A stretch of DNA of 64,000 nucleotides from Streptomyces sp. KL109B. GTDB taxonomy: Bacteria; Actinomycetota; Actinomycetes; Streptomycetales; Streptomycetaceae. The stretch's first letter is position 1; each line of letters begins with the position of its first letter. Shown here piece by piece: positions 54,937 through 63,265 of the stretch. Both the position numbers and the translations under genes were made by a program. The notes beneath the pieces are model-generated. The model saw nothing but the letters and a program-made list of their open reading frames with translations. It did no database searches and was not told the origin of the DNA. The DNA is taken from contig NZ_JASERL010000002.1 in the NCBI RefSeq assembly GCF_030766935.1, positions 558,001 through 622,000 on the forward strand, written 5' to 3'.

Positions 54937-55716
54937 TCAGACGTCGAGATCGACCACGACCGGCGCGTGGTCCGACGCCCCCTTGCCCTTGCGCTCCTCG
55001 CGGTCCACGTAGGAGTCCTTCACGGCGCCGGCGAACGCCGCGTTCCCGTAGACCAGGTCGATGCGCATGCCCTTGTTCTTCGGGAAGCCGAGGGCGCGGT
55101 AGTCCCAGTACGTGAAGGGGTGGTCGTACTTGAGGGGGCGCGGCATCACATCCGACAGGCCCGTCTCGCGCAGCGACGCGAGGGCCGCCCGCTCGGCCGG
55201 GGTCACATGCGTGGCGCCCTCGAAGAGGGAGATGTCCCAGACGTCGTCGTCCGTCGGCGCCACGTTGTAGTCGCCCATCACCGCGAACGGCCGGGAGCCC
55301 GCCGCGTCGCCCGCGACCGCCGCCTTCAGGGCCTCGAACCACTGGAGCTTGTACGCGTAGTGCGCGTGGTCGACCTCCCGGCCGTTCGGCACGTACACCG
55401 ACCAGACGCGGACGCCGCCGCAGGTCGCGGAGACGGCGCGGGGCTCCTCGGCACCGTCGTAACCGGGGTCGCCGGGCAGGCCCTTGACGACGTCCTCCAG
55501 GCCGACGCGGGACAGCAGCGCCACGCCGTTCCACCTGCCCGTCGCGTTCACCGCCGACTCGTACCCCAGCTCCCGCAGCTCGGCCGCGGGGAACTGCTCC
55601 TCGGAGCACTTGGTCTCCTGGATGCACAGCACGTCCGTGCCGCTGCTCTCCAGCCAGGCGAGGAGGCGCGGCAGCCGCGCGGTGATCGAGTTCACGTTCC
55701 AGGTAGCAATGCGCAT
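54937..55716 (-). CDS. xthA: Exodeoxyribonuclease III
   Basis: 259 residues. ATG 55716 gives the canonical MRIATWNVNSITARLPRLL start. Active-site motifs are present: Glu in LCIQETKCSEEQFP, D-x-N in VMGDYNVAPTDDDVWD and S-D-H in GASDHAPVVVDLDV. It repairs abasic sites and trims 3' ends in base excision repair. A frame extending to 55740 adds a few unlikely residues. It diverges from the isochorismatase-like gene, with 107 bases between. Confidence 0.92.
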   Translation of the reverse strand: MRIATWNVNSITARLPRLLAWLESSGTDVLCIQETKCSEEQFPAAELRELGYESAVNATGRWNGVALLSRVGLEDVVKGLPGDPGYDGAEEPRAVSATCGGVRVWSVYVPNGREVDHAHYAYKLQWFEALKAAVAGDAAGSRPFAVMGDYNVAPTDDDVWDISLFEGATHVTPAERAALASLRETGLSDVMPRPLKYDHPFTYWDYRALGFPKNKGMRIDLVYGNAAFAGAVKDSYVDREERKGKGASDHAPVVVDLDV

Positions 55717-55782
55717 GTCCCACAACCTACCGGTCACCACTGACAGCGGCGCCGCTCCCGGCGCCCCACCGGATAGACAGGC

Positions 55783-55808
55783 AAACTTGCAAGTTTTTCT
55801 GTCAGAAA
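55783..55808. promoter_or_regulatory. Two adjoining palindromes upstream of the isochorismatase-like gene
   Basis: AAACTTGCAAGTTT (55783-55796) is a perfect 14-bp palindrome. It shares its last base with TTTCTGTCAGAAA (55796-55808), a perfect 13-bp dyad around a central T. They end 15 bases before the ATG at 55824, in the only AT-rich stretch of the gap, so they are strong candidates for a repressor site. Confidence 0.65.
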
Positions 55809-55823
55809 GTTAGCCTGCCGAAC

Positions 55824-56399
55824 ATGACGATCAACTCCCCCCTCGACGAGCGCCCCGCCCTCGTCCTCATCGACCTCCAGAACGGCATCCTCGGCCTCCC
55901 GACGGTGCACCCCTCCGCCGACGTCCTCAAGAACGGGGCGAAGCTCGCCGAGGCCTTCCGCGCCAAGGGCCTGCCGGTCGTACGCGTGAAGGTCGCCTGG
56001 TCGCAGGACGGCGGCGACCTCCCGACGGGGCGCGCCGAGGCCGGCGCCATGACGCAGGCGCCGCCACCCGCGTTCTCCGAGTTCCCCGCCGAGCTCGGCC
56101 CGCTGGGCGACGACATCGTGATCACCAAGCGGCACTGGGGCGCCTTCACCGGCACCGAGCTCGACCTCCAGCTGCGCCGCCGCGGCGTCACGCAGATCGT
56201 GCTGTGCGGCATCTCGACGTCCATCGGCGTCGAGTCGACCGCCCGCTCCGCGTGGGAGCAGAGCTACCACCTCGTACTGGTCGACGACGCGACGACCGAC
56301 ACGGACGCCGCGTCCCACGAGCACAGCTTCGGCAAGATCTTCCCGCGCATCGCGGAGATCGGCTCCACGGACGAGGTCGTCGAACTCCTCGCGAAGTAG
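55824..56399 (+). CDS. Isochorismatase-like hydrolase
   Basis: 191 residues. The family Asp lies in ALVLIDLQNGIL, the Lys in VITKRHWGAFTG and the cis-peptide loop at VLCGISTSIGVESTARSAWE. In cysteine-hydrolase members the residue after T-(N/S)-x is the nucleophile Cys; here it is Gly, as in true isochorismatases of the PhzD/EntB kind, although a Cys occurs five residues earlier. The substrate is therefore uncertain. The gene is monocistronic and probably controlled through the palindromes just upstream. Confidence 0.78.
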   Translation: MTINSPLDERPALVLIDLQNGILGLPTVHPSADVLKNGAKLAEAFRAKGLPVVRVKVAWSQDGGDLPTGRAEAGAMTQAPPPAFSEFPAELGPLGDDIVITKRHWGAFTGTELDLQLRRRGVTQIVLCGISTSIGVESTARSAWEQSYHLVLVDDATTDTDAASHEHSFGKIFPRIAEIGSTDEVVELLAK

Positions 56400-56447
56400 C
56401 CGTCTACGTAAGACGGTTCAAGGCAGCTCCAGGCAGCTCAAGGCAGC

Positions 56448-57092
56448 TCACAGATCGGCGTGTCCACCCGGCACCAGGCGCAGATGCTCCGTGCCGCCGA
56501 GCGCGCCGATCTGGTTGTCGTAGATCGGCCGCGCCAGGTCCGTGAGCAGCGCGTCGTGGATGTCGTACGCGCGGCGCGGCTTGACCTCTCGTACGTAGTC
56601 GATGACTTCGGCGATCTTGTTCCAGGGCGCCATGACGGGCAGCATCAGCGTCTCGACCGGGTGGTCGGGGACGGTGAGGGCGTCGCCGGGGTGGAAGACC
56701 GTGCCGCCGTCGCCTCCCTCGACGAGATAGCCGACGTTCGTGATGCGCGGGATGTCGGGGTGGATCACGGCGTGCAGCTCGCCGTGCACCTGGACGTCGA
56801 ACCCGGCGGCCGTGAACGTGTCGCCGTGGCCGACCGTGTGGACGCGGCCGGGGAACGCCGCCGCGACCTGCTCCGCGACCGACTTGAGGGTCCAGATGTG
56901 CGCGCCGGGATTGGCTTCCATCCCGGCGCGCAGCCGTTCCTCGTTGAAGTGGTCGGGGTGCTCGTGCGTCACGAGGATCGCGTCGGCGCCGACGGCCGCG
57001 TCCTCCTCCGAGAAGCCGCCCGGGTCGATGACGAGCGTCTGCCCGTCCTTCTGGAGGCGGACGCAGGAATGGCTCTTCTTCGTCAGCTTCAT
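56448..57092 (-). CDS. MBL-fold metallo-hydrolase (UPF0173-like)
   Basis: 214 residues from ATG 57092 (MKLTKKSHSCVRLQKDGQTL); ATG 57101 is also possible. The metal-binding signature T-H-E-H-P-D-H-F and later FHPGDALTVPD match metallo-beta-lactamase-fold hydrolases of the UlaG/UPF0173 type. The substrate is unknown. It lies 32 bases downstream of the pcaL-like gene on the same strand and may be co-transcribed with it. Confidence 0.8.
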   Translation of the reverse strand: MKLTKKSHSCVRLQKDGQTLVIDPGGFSEEDAAVGADAILVTHEHPDHFNEERLRAGMEANPGAHIWTLKSVAEQVAAAFPGRVHTVGHGDTFTAAGFDVQVHGELHAVIHPDIPRITNVGYLVEGGDGGTVFHPGDALTVPDHPVETLMLPVMAPWNKIAEVIDYVREVKPRRAYDIHDALLTDLARPIYDNQIGALGGTEHLRLVPGGHADL

Positions 57093-57124
57093 ACGTCCCA
57101 TCCTGCGCCCGTCGGGCTCCCGCT

Positions 57125-58438
57125 TCACTCCTGGGGCGTGGTTTCTTCCCGTATCACCTGCTGCGCCACCTTGAAGGCGGCGTTCGCGGCCGGGACGCCG
57201 CAGTAGACGGCGGTCTGCAGCAGGACTTCCTTGATCTCGGCGGCCGTGAGGCCGTTGCGCAGGGCGGCGCGGGTGTGGAAGGCCAGCTCGTCGAGGTGGC
57301 CGCCCGCGACCAGGGTCGCGAGCGTCACCGAGGAGCGGGTACGGCGGTCGAGCCCGGGACGCGACCAGATCTCGCCCCACGCGTACCGGGTCAGGAACTC
57401 CTGGAAGTCGCCGGAGAAGTCGTCCGCGGTGGCGAGGGCCCGGTCGACGTGGGCGTCGCCGAGGACCTCGCGGCGCGTCTTCAGACCCGCGTCGTGCGGG
57501 TCGGGCCGGGTCGCGGCCTCCGGTTGCTGGGCGGCCGCTATCTCCGCGCGCGGCGGGACGGACGGGGGCGGCGGCGCGAGGACCGGCTTGACCGGGGCGG
57601 CCTGGATGGCGGTCTGCCCGGTCTCGTGCGCGGCGGGCCAGGCCGAGGTGAAGTGCCGTACGAGGAGGTCGGTGACGGCGGCCGGCTGCTCGACCGGGGC
57701 CAGGTGGGAGGCGCCGGGCACCACCGCGAGCCGGGCGTCCGGTATCCCGGCGACCAGCGTGCGGGCCTCGGCGGGTCCTGTGACCTGGTCCTCCGAGCCG
57801 ACGAGGACGAGCGTCGGCACGCCGATCTCGCCCAGTTCCTCGCGAACGTCGAAGGACGCGAGCGCCTCGCACGCGGCGATGTAGCAGCCGGGGTCCGTCG
57901 TACGGACCATCTGCACCGCCCAGTCCGTGATCGCGGGCTGCGCCGAGGCGAAGCCGGGCGTGAACCAGCGCTCGGGCGAGTGGCGGGCGATGGGGTCGAG
58001 GCCGTTGCTGCGCACGATGACGCCGCGCTGCCGGAACTCGTCGGCCGTGCCGAAGCGCGGCGATGAGGCGATCAGCGCGAGCGAGGCGACCCGCTCCGGG
58101 TGCCGCAGCGCCAGCTCCGTACCGATGGCGCCGCCGAGCGCGCAGCCCGCGTAGCCGAATCGCTGGATGCCCAGCTCGTCGAGGGTGGCGAGCAGCCGGT
58201 CCGCGAGCTCCGTGACGGACCCGACGGGATGCGCGGGCGCGCCGCCGTGCCCCGGCAGGTCGAAGCGGAACACCCGCCAGTGCTTGGCCAGTTCGGGGAC
58301 CTGGCGATCCCACATGTGCCATGTGGTACCCAGTGAGGGACCCAAGATCAGGACGGGAGCGTCTTCTTGCCCGTCAAAGCGGTACTGCAGGGTGTTCTTC
58401 GGTGTCTCACTCACCCGCCCGACCCTCTCATCAGTCAC
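57125..58438 (-). CDS. pcaL: PcaL-type fusion: 3-oxoadipate enol-lactonase + 4-carboxymuconolactone decarboxylase
   Basis: 437 residues. Residues about 20-265 form an alpha/beta-hydrolase (oxyanion region ILGPSLGTTWHMW; C-terminal His in GASHLAPVEQ). A Pro/Ala linker leads to a carboxymuconolactone decarboxylase domain (residues about 310-435; RYAWGEIWSRPGLDRRTRS, GHLDELAFHTRAALRNGLT). PcaL fusions carry out two late steps of protocatechuate breakdown. The nucleophile elbow reads G98-C99-A100-L101-G102, with Ala where the catalytic Ser is expected, so lactonase activity is doubtful. No other pca gene is in the window. Confidence 0.85.
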   Translation of the reverse strand: MTDERVGRVSETPKNTLQYRFDGQEDAPVLILGPSLGTTWHMWDRQVPELAKHWRVFRFDLPGHGGAPAHPVGSVTELADRLLATLDELGIQRFGYAGCALGGAIGTELALRHPERVASLALIASSPRFGTADEFRQRGVIVRSNGLDPIARHSPERWFTPGFASAQPAITDWAVQMVRTTDPGCYIAACEALASFDVREELGEIGVPTLVLVGSEDQVTGPAEARTLVAGIPDARLAVVPGASHLAPVEQPAAVTDLLVRHFTSAWPAAHETGQTAIQAAPVKPVLAPPPPSVPPRAEIAAAQQPEAATRPDPHDAGLKTRREVLGDAHVDRALATADDFSGDFQEFLTRYAWGEIWSRPGLDRRTRSSVTLATLVAGGHLDELAFHTRAALRNGLTAAEIKEVLLQTAVYCGVPAANAAFKVAQQVIREETTPQE

Positions 58439-58637
58439 AAAAAATCACATCGCCGGGGTCGTCCTAGCGGGCCTCGGCCGACTCCGGCGCTCCGACAGTC
58501 CAGGTATAGACCGCTCAGGGCAAGTCGGTGCCCATGTCGACAGTGGCTCCACGAGTCCGCCTCCAGCTGCCCATACAACCGGGCAGGTCCGCTAGGACCC
58601 ACACCTACTCCTCAGCCGCCTCCCCACGCAGACCATC

Positions 58638-59486
58638 TCAAGCAACGGCAGCGCCGCGGAGATCCTCTACGTCCGGCTTGACGTACCACCGCTTCGTAGT
58701 CTTGACGTTGGTGTGCCCAGCCCATCGCGCGAGGATGTGGTCGGGAACACCCCTGTTTGCCAGGTAGGTGAAGCACGACGCGCGGGCATTGTAAAGCCTG
58801 ACGCGGCGGAGACCAAGCAGTTCCATCAGCCGGTACGCAAGCCGACGAAGCTGCTTGACCGTGAAGGCTTCCCCCGACTCATGCACGACGACGTAGCCGG
58901 ACACCGTGTACGCCTCGCCCAGAGAGCGCCGCTCCTGTACCTGAAGGCTCCGGAGCGCTCGGAGTGCGCCCAGCACCAAATTTGGCAGCGGTAGCTCCCG
59001 CTCCCCCGCCAGCGACTTGGTGTCTTTCTCTACCACGTACCGATTACCCATCATCGTGCGGGTGTTGGCAATGATGATCGTGGCGTTCTCCAAGTCAACG
59101 TCCTCCCAGCGGAGGCCGCAGACTTCTGCTGGGCGCAGCCCCATCAACGAAAGGAGGAGTGCGGCATACAGACGCTCACCTTCAATACCTCGGAGGAACG
59201 CCTGGACCTCCTGAACGTTCCAGGGCCGCACCTCGTCTTTCGTTCTCCTCTCTTACTTTCGCGCCCTGCGCGGCACATGCACGTTCGCAGCGACATTCAG
59301 ATACACCAATCGCCGAGTGACAGCCCGCCCTAGCGCTTCCTTCAGCCGCCCCAGACTCATTTCCACACTCGTAACAGTCAGCGGCGTTCCAGCTCTTTTG
59401 CCACGTACACGCCCGCGTGTGAGCGCCCAGTCCCTCCACTCTTCCACATGCTCTTCGGTAAGGTCCTGAAGGCGGATATTCCCTAG
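58638..59486 (-). pseudogene. Tyrosine recombinase (integrase) with internal stop and missing 5' end
   Basis: One continuous frame encodes the core-binding domain (GNIRLQDLTEEHVEEWRDWA..., SVEMSLGRLKEALGRAV) and the catalytic domain (first Arg in GLRPAEVCGLRWEDV, Arg in LYNARASCFTYLANRG, His in RWAGHTNVKTT, Tyr in RWYVKPD). It is cut by TAA at 59253-59255 between the two domains. The usual H-x-x-R box reads Y-N-A-R. The 5' end stops exactly at a 21-bp repeat (59487-59507), so the arm-binding domain is gone. It is a relic of an integrative element. No tRNA attachment site is seen downstream. Confidence 0.78.
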
Positions 59487-59507
59487 TACTCCAGCCGTAG
59501 ATCGTGA
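59487..59507. repeat. 21-bp direct repeat, copy A (mobile-element end?)
   Basis: The sequence begins TACTCCAGCC and ends AGATCGTGA. It abuts the truncated integrase and differs from copy B at two positions. Confidence 0.7.
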
Positions 59508-59601
59508 CCTTGCGGGTGGGGCACCGCTGATATGGGCGTGGCCACCGTTGGCCATCTGGACGAGATCGGCCGCGCCATCGGTGGCGTCCGTCGTTCTTCG
59601 C

Positions 59602-59934
59602 CTACTCAAGTCCACCGAGGCGAAGGGCGTCCTCGATCTCGCCGAGCTTCGCGGACGGCAGGACGCCCACCTGCCCGATCAGGTCTTCCCTGGTCAGGGT
59701 GACCAGCCAAGTGCAAGGGATGAGGCCGGGACGTGGAAGTGCGACTCTGAGGACGCCTTCGAGGGGCAGTCCTTCGGGGGCGCCTACTGTCACCTCAACG
59801 GCCACGCCGCTGAGATCGGTGCCCGCGGGAGCGACGACCTGCATCGCCAGGAAACCGGACGCCTCTTCTCCGGACAGCAGTACAACTGCCCTGCGCTCGT
59901 CGAAATCTGCCCACCAGACTTCGCCACGTCGCAT
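59602..59934 (-). CDS. PemK/MazF-family toxin without visible antitoxin
   Basis: 110 residues from ATG 59934, with AGGAGG four bases upstream. MRRGEVWWADFDERRAVVLLS at the start, VVAPAGTDLSGVAVEVTVG and the C-terminal LVTLTREDLIGQVGVLPSAKL match the beta-barrel fold of MazF/PemK mRNA interferases. An antitoxin gene would normally lie directly upstream, but that position is occupied by the end of an IS701-like fragment. Such orphan MazF genes accompany actinobacterial integrative elements. It is flanked by two 21-bp direct repeats 500 bases apart. Confidence 0.72.
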   Translation of the reverse strand: MRRGEVWWADFDERRAVVLLSGEEASGFLAMQVVAPAGTDLSGVAVEVTVGAPEGLPLEGVLRVALPRPGLIPCTWLVTLTREDLIGQVGVLPSAKLGEIEDALRLGGLE

Positions 59935-59986
59935 ATGTCCTCCTGGCACGGGACGGCGCGCCTGCGTCGCCCCTTCGGTTGCCGCC

Positions 59987-60007
59987 TACTCCAGCCACAG
60001 ATCGTGA
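59987..60007. repeat. 21-bp direct repeat, copy B
   Basis: It reads as copy A except for two bases in the middle (GT to AC) and lies exactly 500 bases further on. It begins the IS701-like fragment, so it may be that element's terminal sequence. Confidence 0.7.
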
Positions 60008-60065
60008 GGTTGGCTGGTCAGCGCCTGGTGAGGAGACGGCTGCGGCCACTGCTGATCATCGGTGT

Positions 60066-60203
60066 GTGAAGACAGAAGATCATGTGGTGGCCGCAGGTAA
60101 CAGCGTAGTCCCTGCTGGCTGGCGGGATGTGTTCGAGGGCCTGATGGGTCGGATCGCGGGCCGGTTCACCCGGGTCGAACCCCGTTTTAAGGCACGGCAG
60201 TGA
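60066..60203 (+). mobile_element. IS701-like transposase, N-terminal fragment
   Basis: GTG 60066 opens a 45-residue frame, VKTEDHVVAAGNSVVPAGWR, then DVFEGLMGRIAGRFTRVEPR, the usual beginning of IS701-family transposases in Streptomyces. It breaks into unrelated codons and stops at 60203, where the IS1182-like element begins. More than 300 residues of the transposase are missing, so it is inactive. Confidence 0.65.
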
Positions 60204-60226
60204 CTCTGCTGGTGATGTTGGGTAGG

Positions 60227-61841
60227 TCATGCGGTGGCTGAGCACAGAGTGCGGAAGTGGGTGCCCCGGCGTCGTGTTCTGGGTGCTGTGTCGATCCAGT
60301 CGGCGAGGCTGGCGACGTTGCAGGCCATCGCGGTGAGGACGTGCTGGACGTGGGTGCGGGCCAGGCCGCGGTAGCGGGAACGTCGAAGCCCGTGGGCCCG
60401 GACGTTCTGCGAGAGGGTGGCCTCGATGCCGGCGCGGATCGCGTATCGGTCCTGCCATTGCTCGGTGTGCTGGTCGAGCCGGTTTCGTGTCTGGATCTCG
60501 TGCAGCGGCTGGGGCAGCACGGCGATGGAGCGGGGCCGGATCGCGGAGGACGTGCACCGTGTGCGGTCCGGGCATACCCGGCAGTCCGCCTCGGCGAACC
60601 GGGCCTGCAGATAGGTGTTCGCCTTCATCCTCAGCTCGGTCCAGGACACACTCGTGTTCCCGCGTGGGCAGATCGCCTGCTCGTTGTCCCAGTCGATGGT
60701 GAAGGCCGCCTTGCCGAAGCCCGAAGCGGCCTTGGCCTGGGCACTGTGGTCGGCGACGACCGGGCCGAGCAGCGTGATGCCGTGCACCCGCTGCGCCCGC
60801 TCGATCCGTGCCGGGGAGATGTAGCCGGAATCGACGACGTGCTCAGCGGGCAGCAACTGCCGCTCGGCGAGCTCGTCGTGGATGGTGTCGGTCAGGTCGA
60901 TGTCCTGCACGGTGGAGATGGTCGTGGCGACATGCACCACCAGCTCAGGGCGTTCTTCGTCGCAGCTTTCCGTGAAATGTGTCCGGTAGCCGCTCCAGGC
61001 GGTGTCCCGTTTGACGCAGTAGTGCGCGTCGGTGTCGTAGGGGGAGTCGAACCGCAGCGAGGCAGGCGGCAGGGTGTGGCCATCCCGCCAGCGCAGACAT
61101 CCGTCCGCGTCCCAGAAGTAGTGGTGGACCCAGACCTGGCGCAGGATCTCCACTTGCGGCAGTAACCGCAGACGGGGCGGGGTGCCGGCGGCCCAGGCGG
61201 CGGCGAGGACCTTCTGCCCGTCCCGGCCGAACTCCTCGGCCCGTGCGGTCACGGCCGCCTTACCGCCCGGCAGCTTGCCGATCTCCACCCGGCGTCCGTC
61301 CGTACCGCTTGGCCCACTCCGGTTCGATCAGCGGTGCCAGCCAGGCGGGAGCGGCCTCGGCCAACTCCTCCAGCGCCGCCCGCAACGTCTCCCCGACCAG
61401 TTCCAGGCGGCTGAGAGTCCGGACCGCGGCCAGTACATGGGTGGCGTCGGTACGTTGTCGGCCCCCGGCTTTGAGGAGGCCGGCCGCCACCAGGCGGTCC
61501 AGCATCAGCTGCAGCAACCGGTCGGCGGCACCGTCCTGTTCGGCCAGCCGGGCCCGGAACTCGCACAGCACGGAGTGGTCGAAGCCGGGATCCTCCAGCT
61601 CAAGGCCGATGGCGTACTTCCAGTCGATCCGGGTGCGGACCGCGTCCGCCGCCGCCCGGTCGGACAGGTTCTCCGCGAACTGCAGCACCGACACCAGTGC
61701 GAGCCGTCCCGGCGACAGCCCCGGCCTGCCGTCGTCCGGATACAGATCGGCGAACTCCTCGTCCTCGAACAGGACATCCAACCGGTCCCGGATGAGCATG
61801 GCCGGGGTCCCCTTCGGACACGCCGCCCGCGCCGTTCGCAC
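60227..61841 (-). pseudogene. IS1182-like transposase, disrupted by one frameshift
   Basis: The N-terminal half (61260-61841) has the DUF772-type region (LALVSVLQFAENLSDRAAADAVRTRIDWKY, DPGFDHSVLCEFRARL) and the first catalytic Asp (RQRTDATHVLAA). The C-terminal half (60227-61288) has the second Asp (HVVDSGYISPARIE) and the catalytic Glu (IRAGIEATLSQNVRAHGLRRSRY). The frames meet at about 61285-61292, where one extra base turns GRRRVEIGKLPG into GRTPGGD. Together they make a DDE transposase of about 535 residues. I could not identify terminal inverted repeats by eye. The right end is close to the MarR gene. Confidence 0.78.
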
Positions 61842-61887
61842 CGTCCGTACCGGGATTCGCTGATGACTCTCGTCTGGCAGGTGACCG

Positions 61888-62388
61888 TCAGGCGTCGCCG
61901 AGGGTCTGCAGGAGGCGGCGGAGGTCCTTGCCGAGGCGTTCGCGCTGGGCCGGCGTGAGGCCGGCGAGGATGCGTTCCTGGGTGGCGAAGTTGTCTTTCA
62001 GGGCGCCCTCGATGAGTTCGCGCCCTTCGGGGGTGAGGGATACGCGGATGCTGCGTCCGTCGCCGTGGCGTCTGTCCCGGGAGATCAGGCCTCGCCCCTC
62101 CAGGCGGTCGAGGCGCTGGGTGATGGCCCCGGAGGTCACCATGGCGGCGCGCATCAGCTCCGCAGGGGTCAGCTGGTGGGGCGGTGGGCTGCGGCGCAGG
62201 GTGGCCAGGACGTCGAATGCGGCGGCGTCGATGGCGTGTTGGTTGTACGTCACGCGCAGCTCGGACTCGATGATCTGGGCCAGGCGTTTGATGCGCCCGA
62301 CCACGGCCATAGGTGAAACGTCTAGGCCAACACCTTGCAGCGCCCACTGCTCCATGACGTGATCCACGTGATCGCTCATGGTCTGCAC
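61888..62388 (-). CDS. MarR-family transcriptional regulator
   Basis: 166 residues with a MarR winged helix: LTPAELMRAAMVTSGAITQRLDRLEGRGLISRDRR and the wing DGRSIRVSLTPEGREL. It is divergent from a nitroreductase gene, with three operator-like dyads in the 94-base gap. It would repress its own gene and the nitroreductase/TrpF-like operon until a phenolic or other ligand binds. No redox Cys is seen, so it is not an OhrR-type peroxide sensor. Confidence 0.85.
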   Translation of the reverse strand: MQTMSDHVDHVMEQWALQGVGLDVSPMAVVGRIKRLAQIIESELRVTYNQHAIDAAAFDVLATLRRSPPPHQLTPAELMRAAMVTSGAITQRLDRLEGRGLISRDRRHGDGRSIRVSLTPEGRELIEGALKDNFATQERILAGLTPAQRERLGKDLRRLLQTLGDA

Positions 62389-62402
62389 TCTAGCAGTTTT
62401 TA

Positions 62403-62462
62403 CTTAGCCATAAGCACACGTTCTTACTTAGCCCTAAGGTACCTACTTGCCTTAGCGCTAAG
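62403..62462. promoter_or_regulatory. Three MarR-type operators at 24-bp spacing
   Basis: CTTAGCCATAAG (62403-62414), CTTAGCCCTAAG (62427-62438) and the perfect palindrome CTTAGCGCTAAG (62451-62462) are each 24 bases apart, start to start. They fill the gap between the divergent MarR and nitroreductase genes and are the clear candidate operators for that MarR protein. Confidence 0.8.
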
Positions 62463-62482
62463 CACGTTCTAGTGTCCTCGCC

Positions 62483-63160
62483 ATGACCACACAGATCCAG
62501 CCACTTTCCGTTCCTTCGGCCATCCGGGCCCGGCGGAGCATCCGTCACTACGACTCCACGCCGCTGCCCGAGGACGTGCTCGAGGAGCTGCTCAGCCTCA
62601 CGGTGGAGGCTCCCTCCAGCTGGAACGTGCAGGCCCGTTCGGTGGTCGCGGTCACCGACGAAGCCGGCCGCCAGGGCCTGTCCCGTGCCACCGGCGGTCA
62701 GCCGCACCCGACGGAGGCGCCGGTCACCCTGGTGTTCGTCGCGGACAGCCGGGCATGGAGCGGGGACCTCGACGACATCTGGAACCGCGGCCAGGAATCG
62801 GGGGCGTGGAACGAGCAGTTCGTGGCCGGTTTCTCCCAGGCCAGCCTGGAGTTCCACAAGGACCTGGAGCAGCGCGGCCTGCTGCGCGAGTACGCGGTCA
62901 AGGACGCCATGATCGCGGCCACCTACGCGATGCTCAGCGCCGCCTCACTGGGCCTGGCCAGCTCTCCGATGAACGGCTGGGACGAGGCCGAGGTCAAGAA
63001 GGTTCTCGGTATCGCCGACCGGGATGAGTTGCACATCGCGCTGCTGCTGCCGGTCGGCTACCCGGCCGAGACCCGGATCCACCCCGGGCGCCGCCCGCTG
63101 CCCCGCCACGCCTTCCGTGACCGCCACGGGTACGGCTACACCCGCCCCGCCTCCGCGTAG
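62483..63160 (+). CDS. Nitroreductase family FMN-dependent oxidoreductase
   Basis: 225 residues. The start SAIRARRSIRHYDSTPLPEDVLEELL, then EAPSSWNVQARSVVAVTD (FMN phosphate and ring contacts) and AATYAMLSAASLGLASSPMNGWD, are typical of NAD(P)H-dependent nitroreductases. The C-terminus ends in a basic tail (PGRRPLPRHAFRDRHGYG). It probably reduces quinones or nitroaromatics that are also ligands of the divergent MarR repressor. The next gene, TrpF-like, follows after 105 bases. Confidence 0.85.
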   Translation: MTTQIQPLSVPSAIRARRSIRHYDSTPLPEDVLEELLSLTVEAPSSWNVQARSVVAVTDEAGRQGLSRATGGQPHPTEAPVTLVFVADSRAWSGDLDDIWNRGQESGAWNEQFVAGFSQASLEFHKDLEQRGLLREYAVKDAMIAATYAMLSAASLGLASSPMNGWDEAEVKKVLGIADRDELHIALLLPVGYPAETRIHPGRRPLPRHAFRDRHGYGYTRPASA

Positions 63161-63265
63161 GCACCGCCGTCCGGGCACTTCTCGCTGCCCCACTCCGGCC
63201 CAGCAATATCCGGGCCCACCGGGGTCCGGGCTGCTTCCACCCGCACCACAACCCTAGGAATTCTC

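Noticed and set aside
58439..58637. tRNA gene serving as an integrase attachment site
   Set aside because: No cloverleaf or T-loop consensus (GTTCRA) could be found in the gap.
61260..61300. Programmed frameshift in the IS1182-like transposase
   Set aside because: IS1182 transposases are normally a single frame and no slippery heptamer is evident at the junction.
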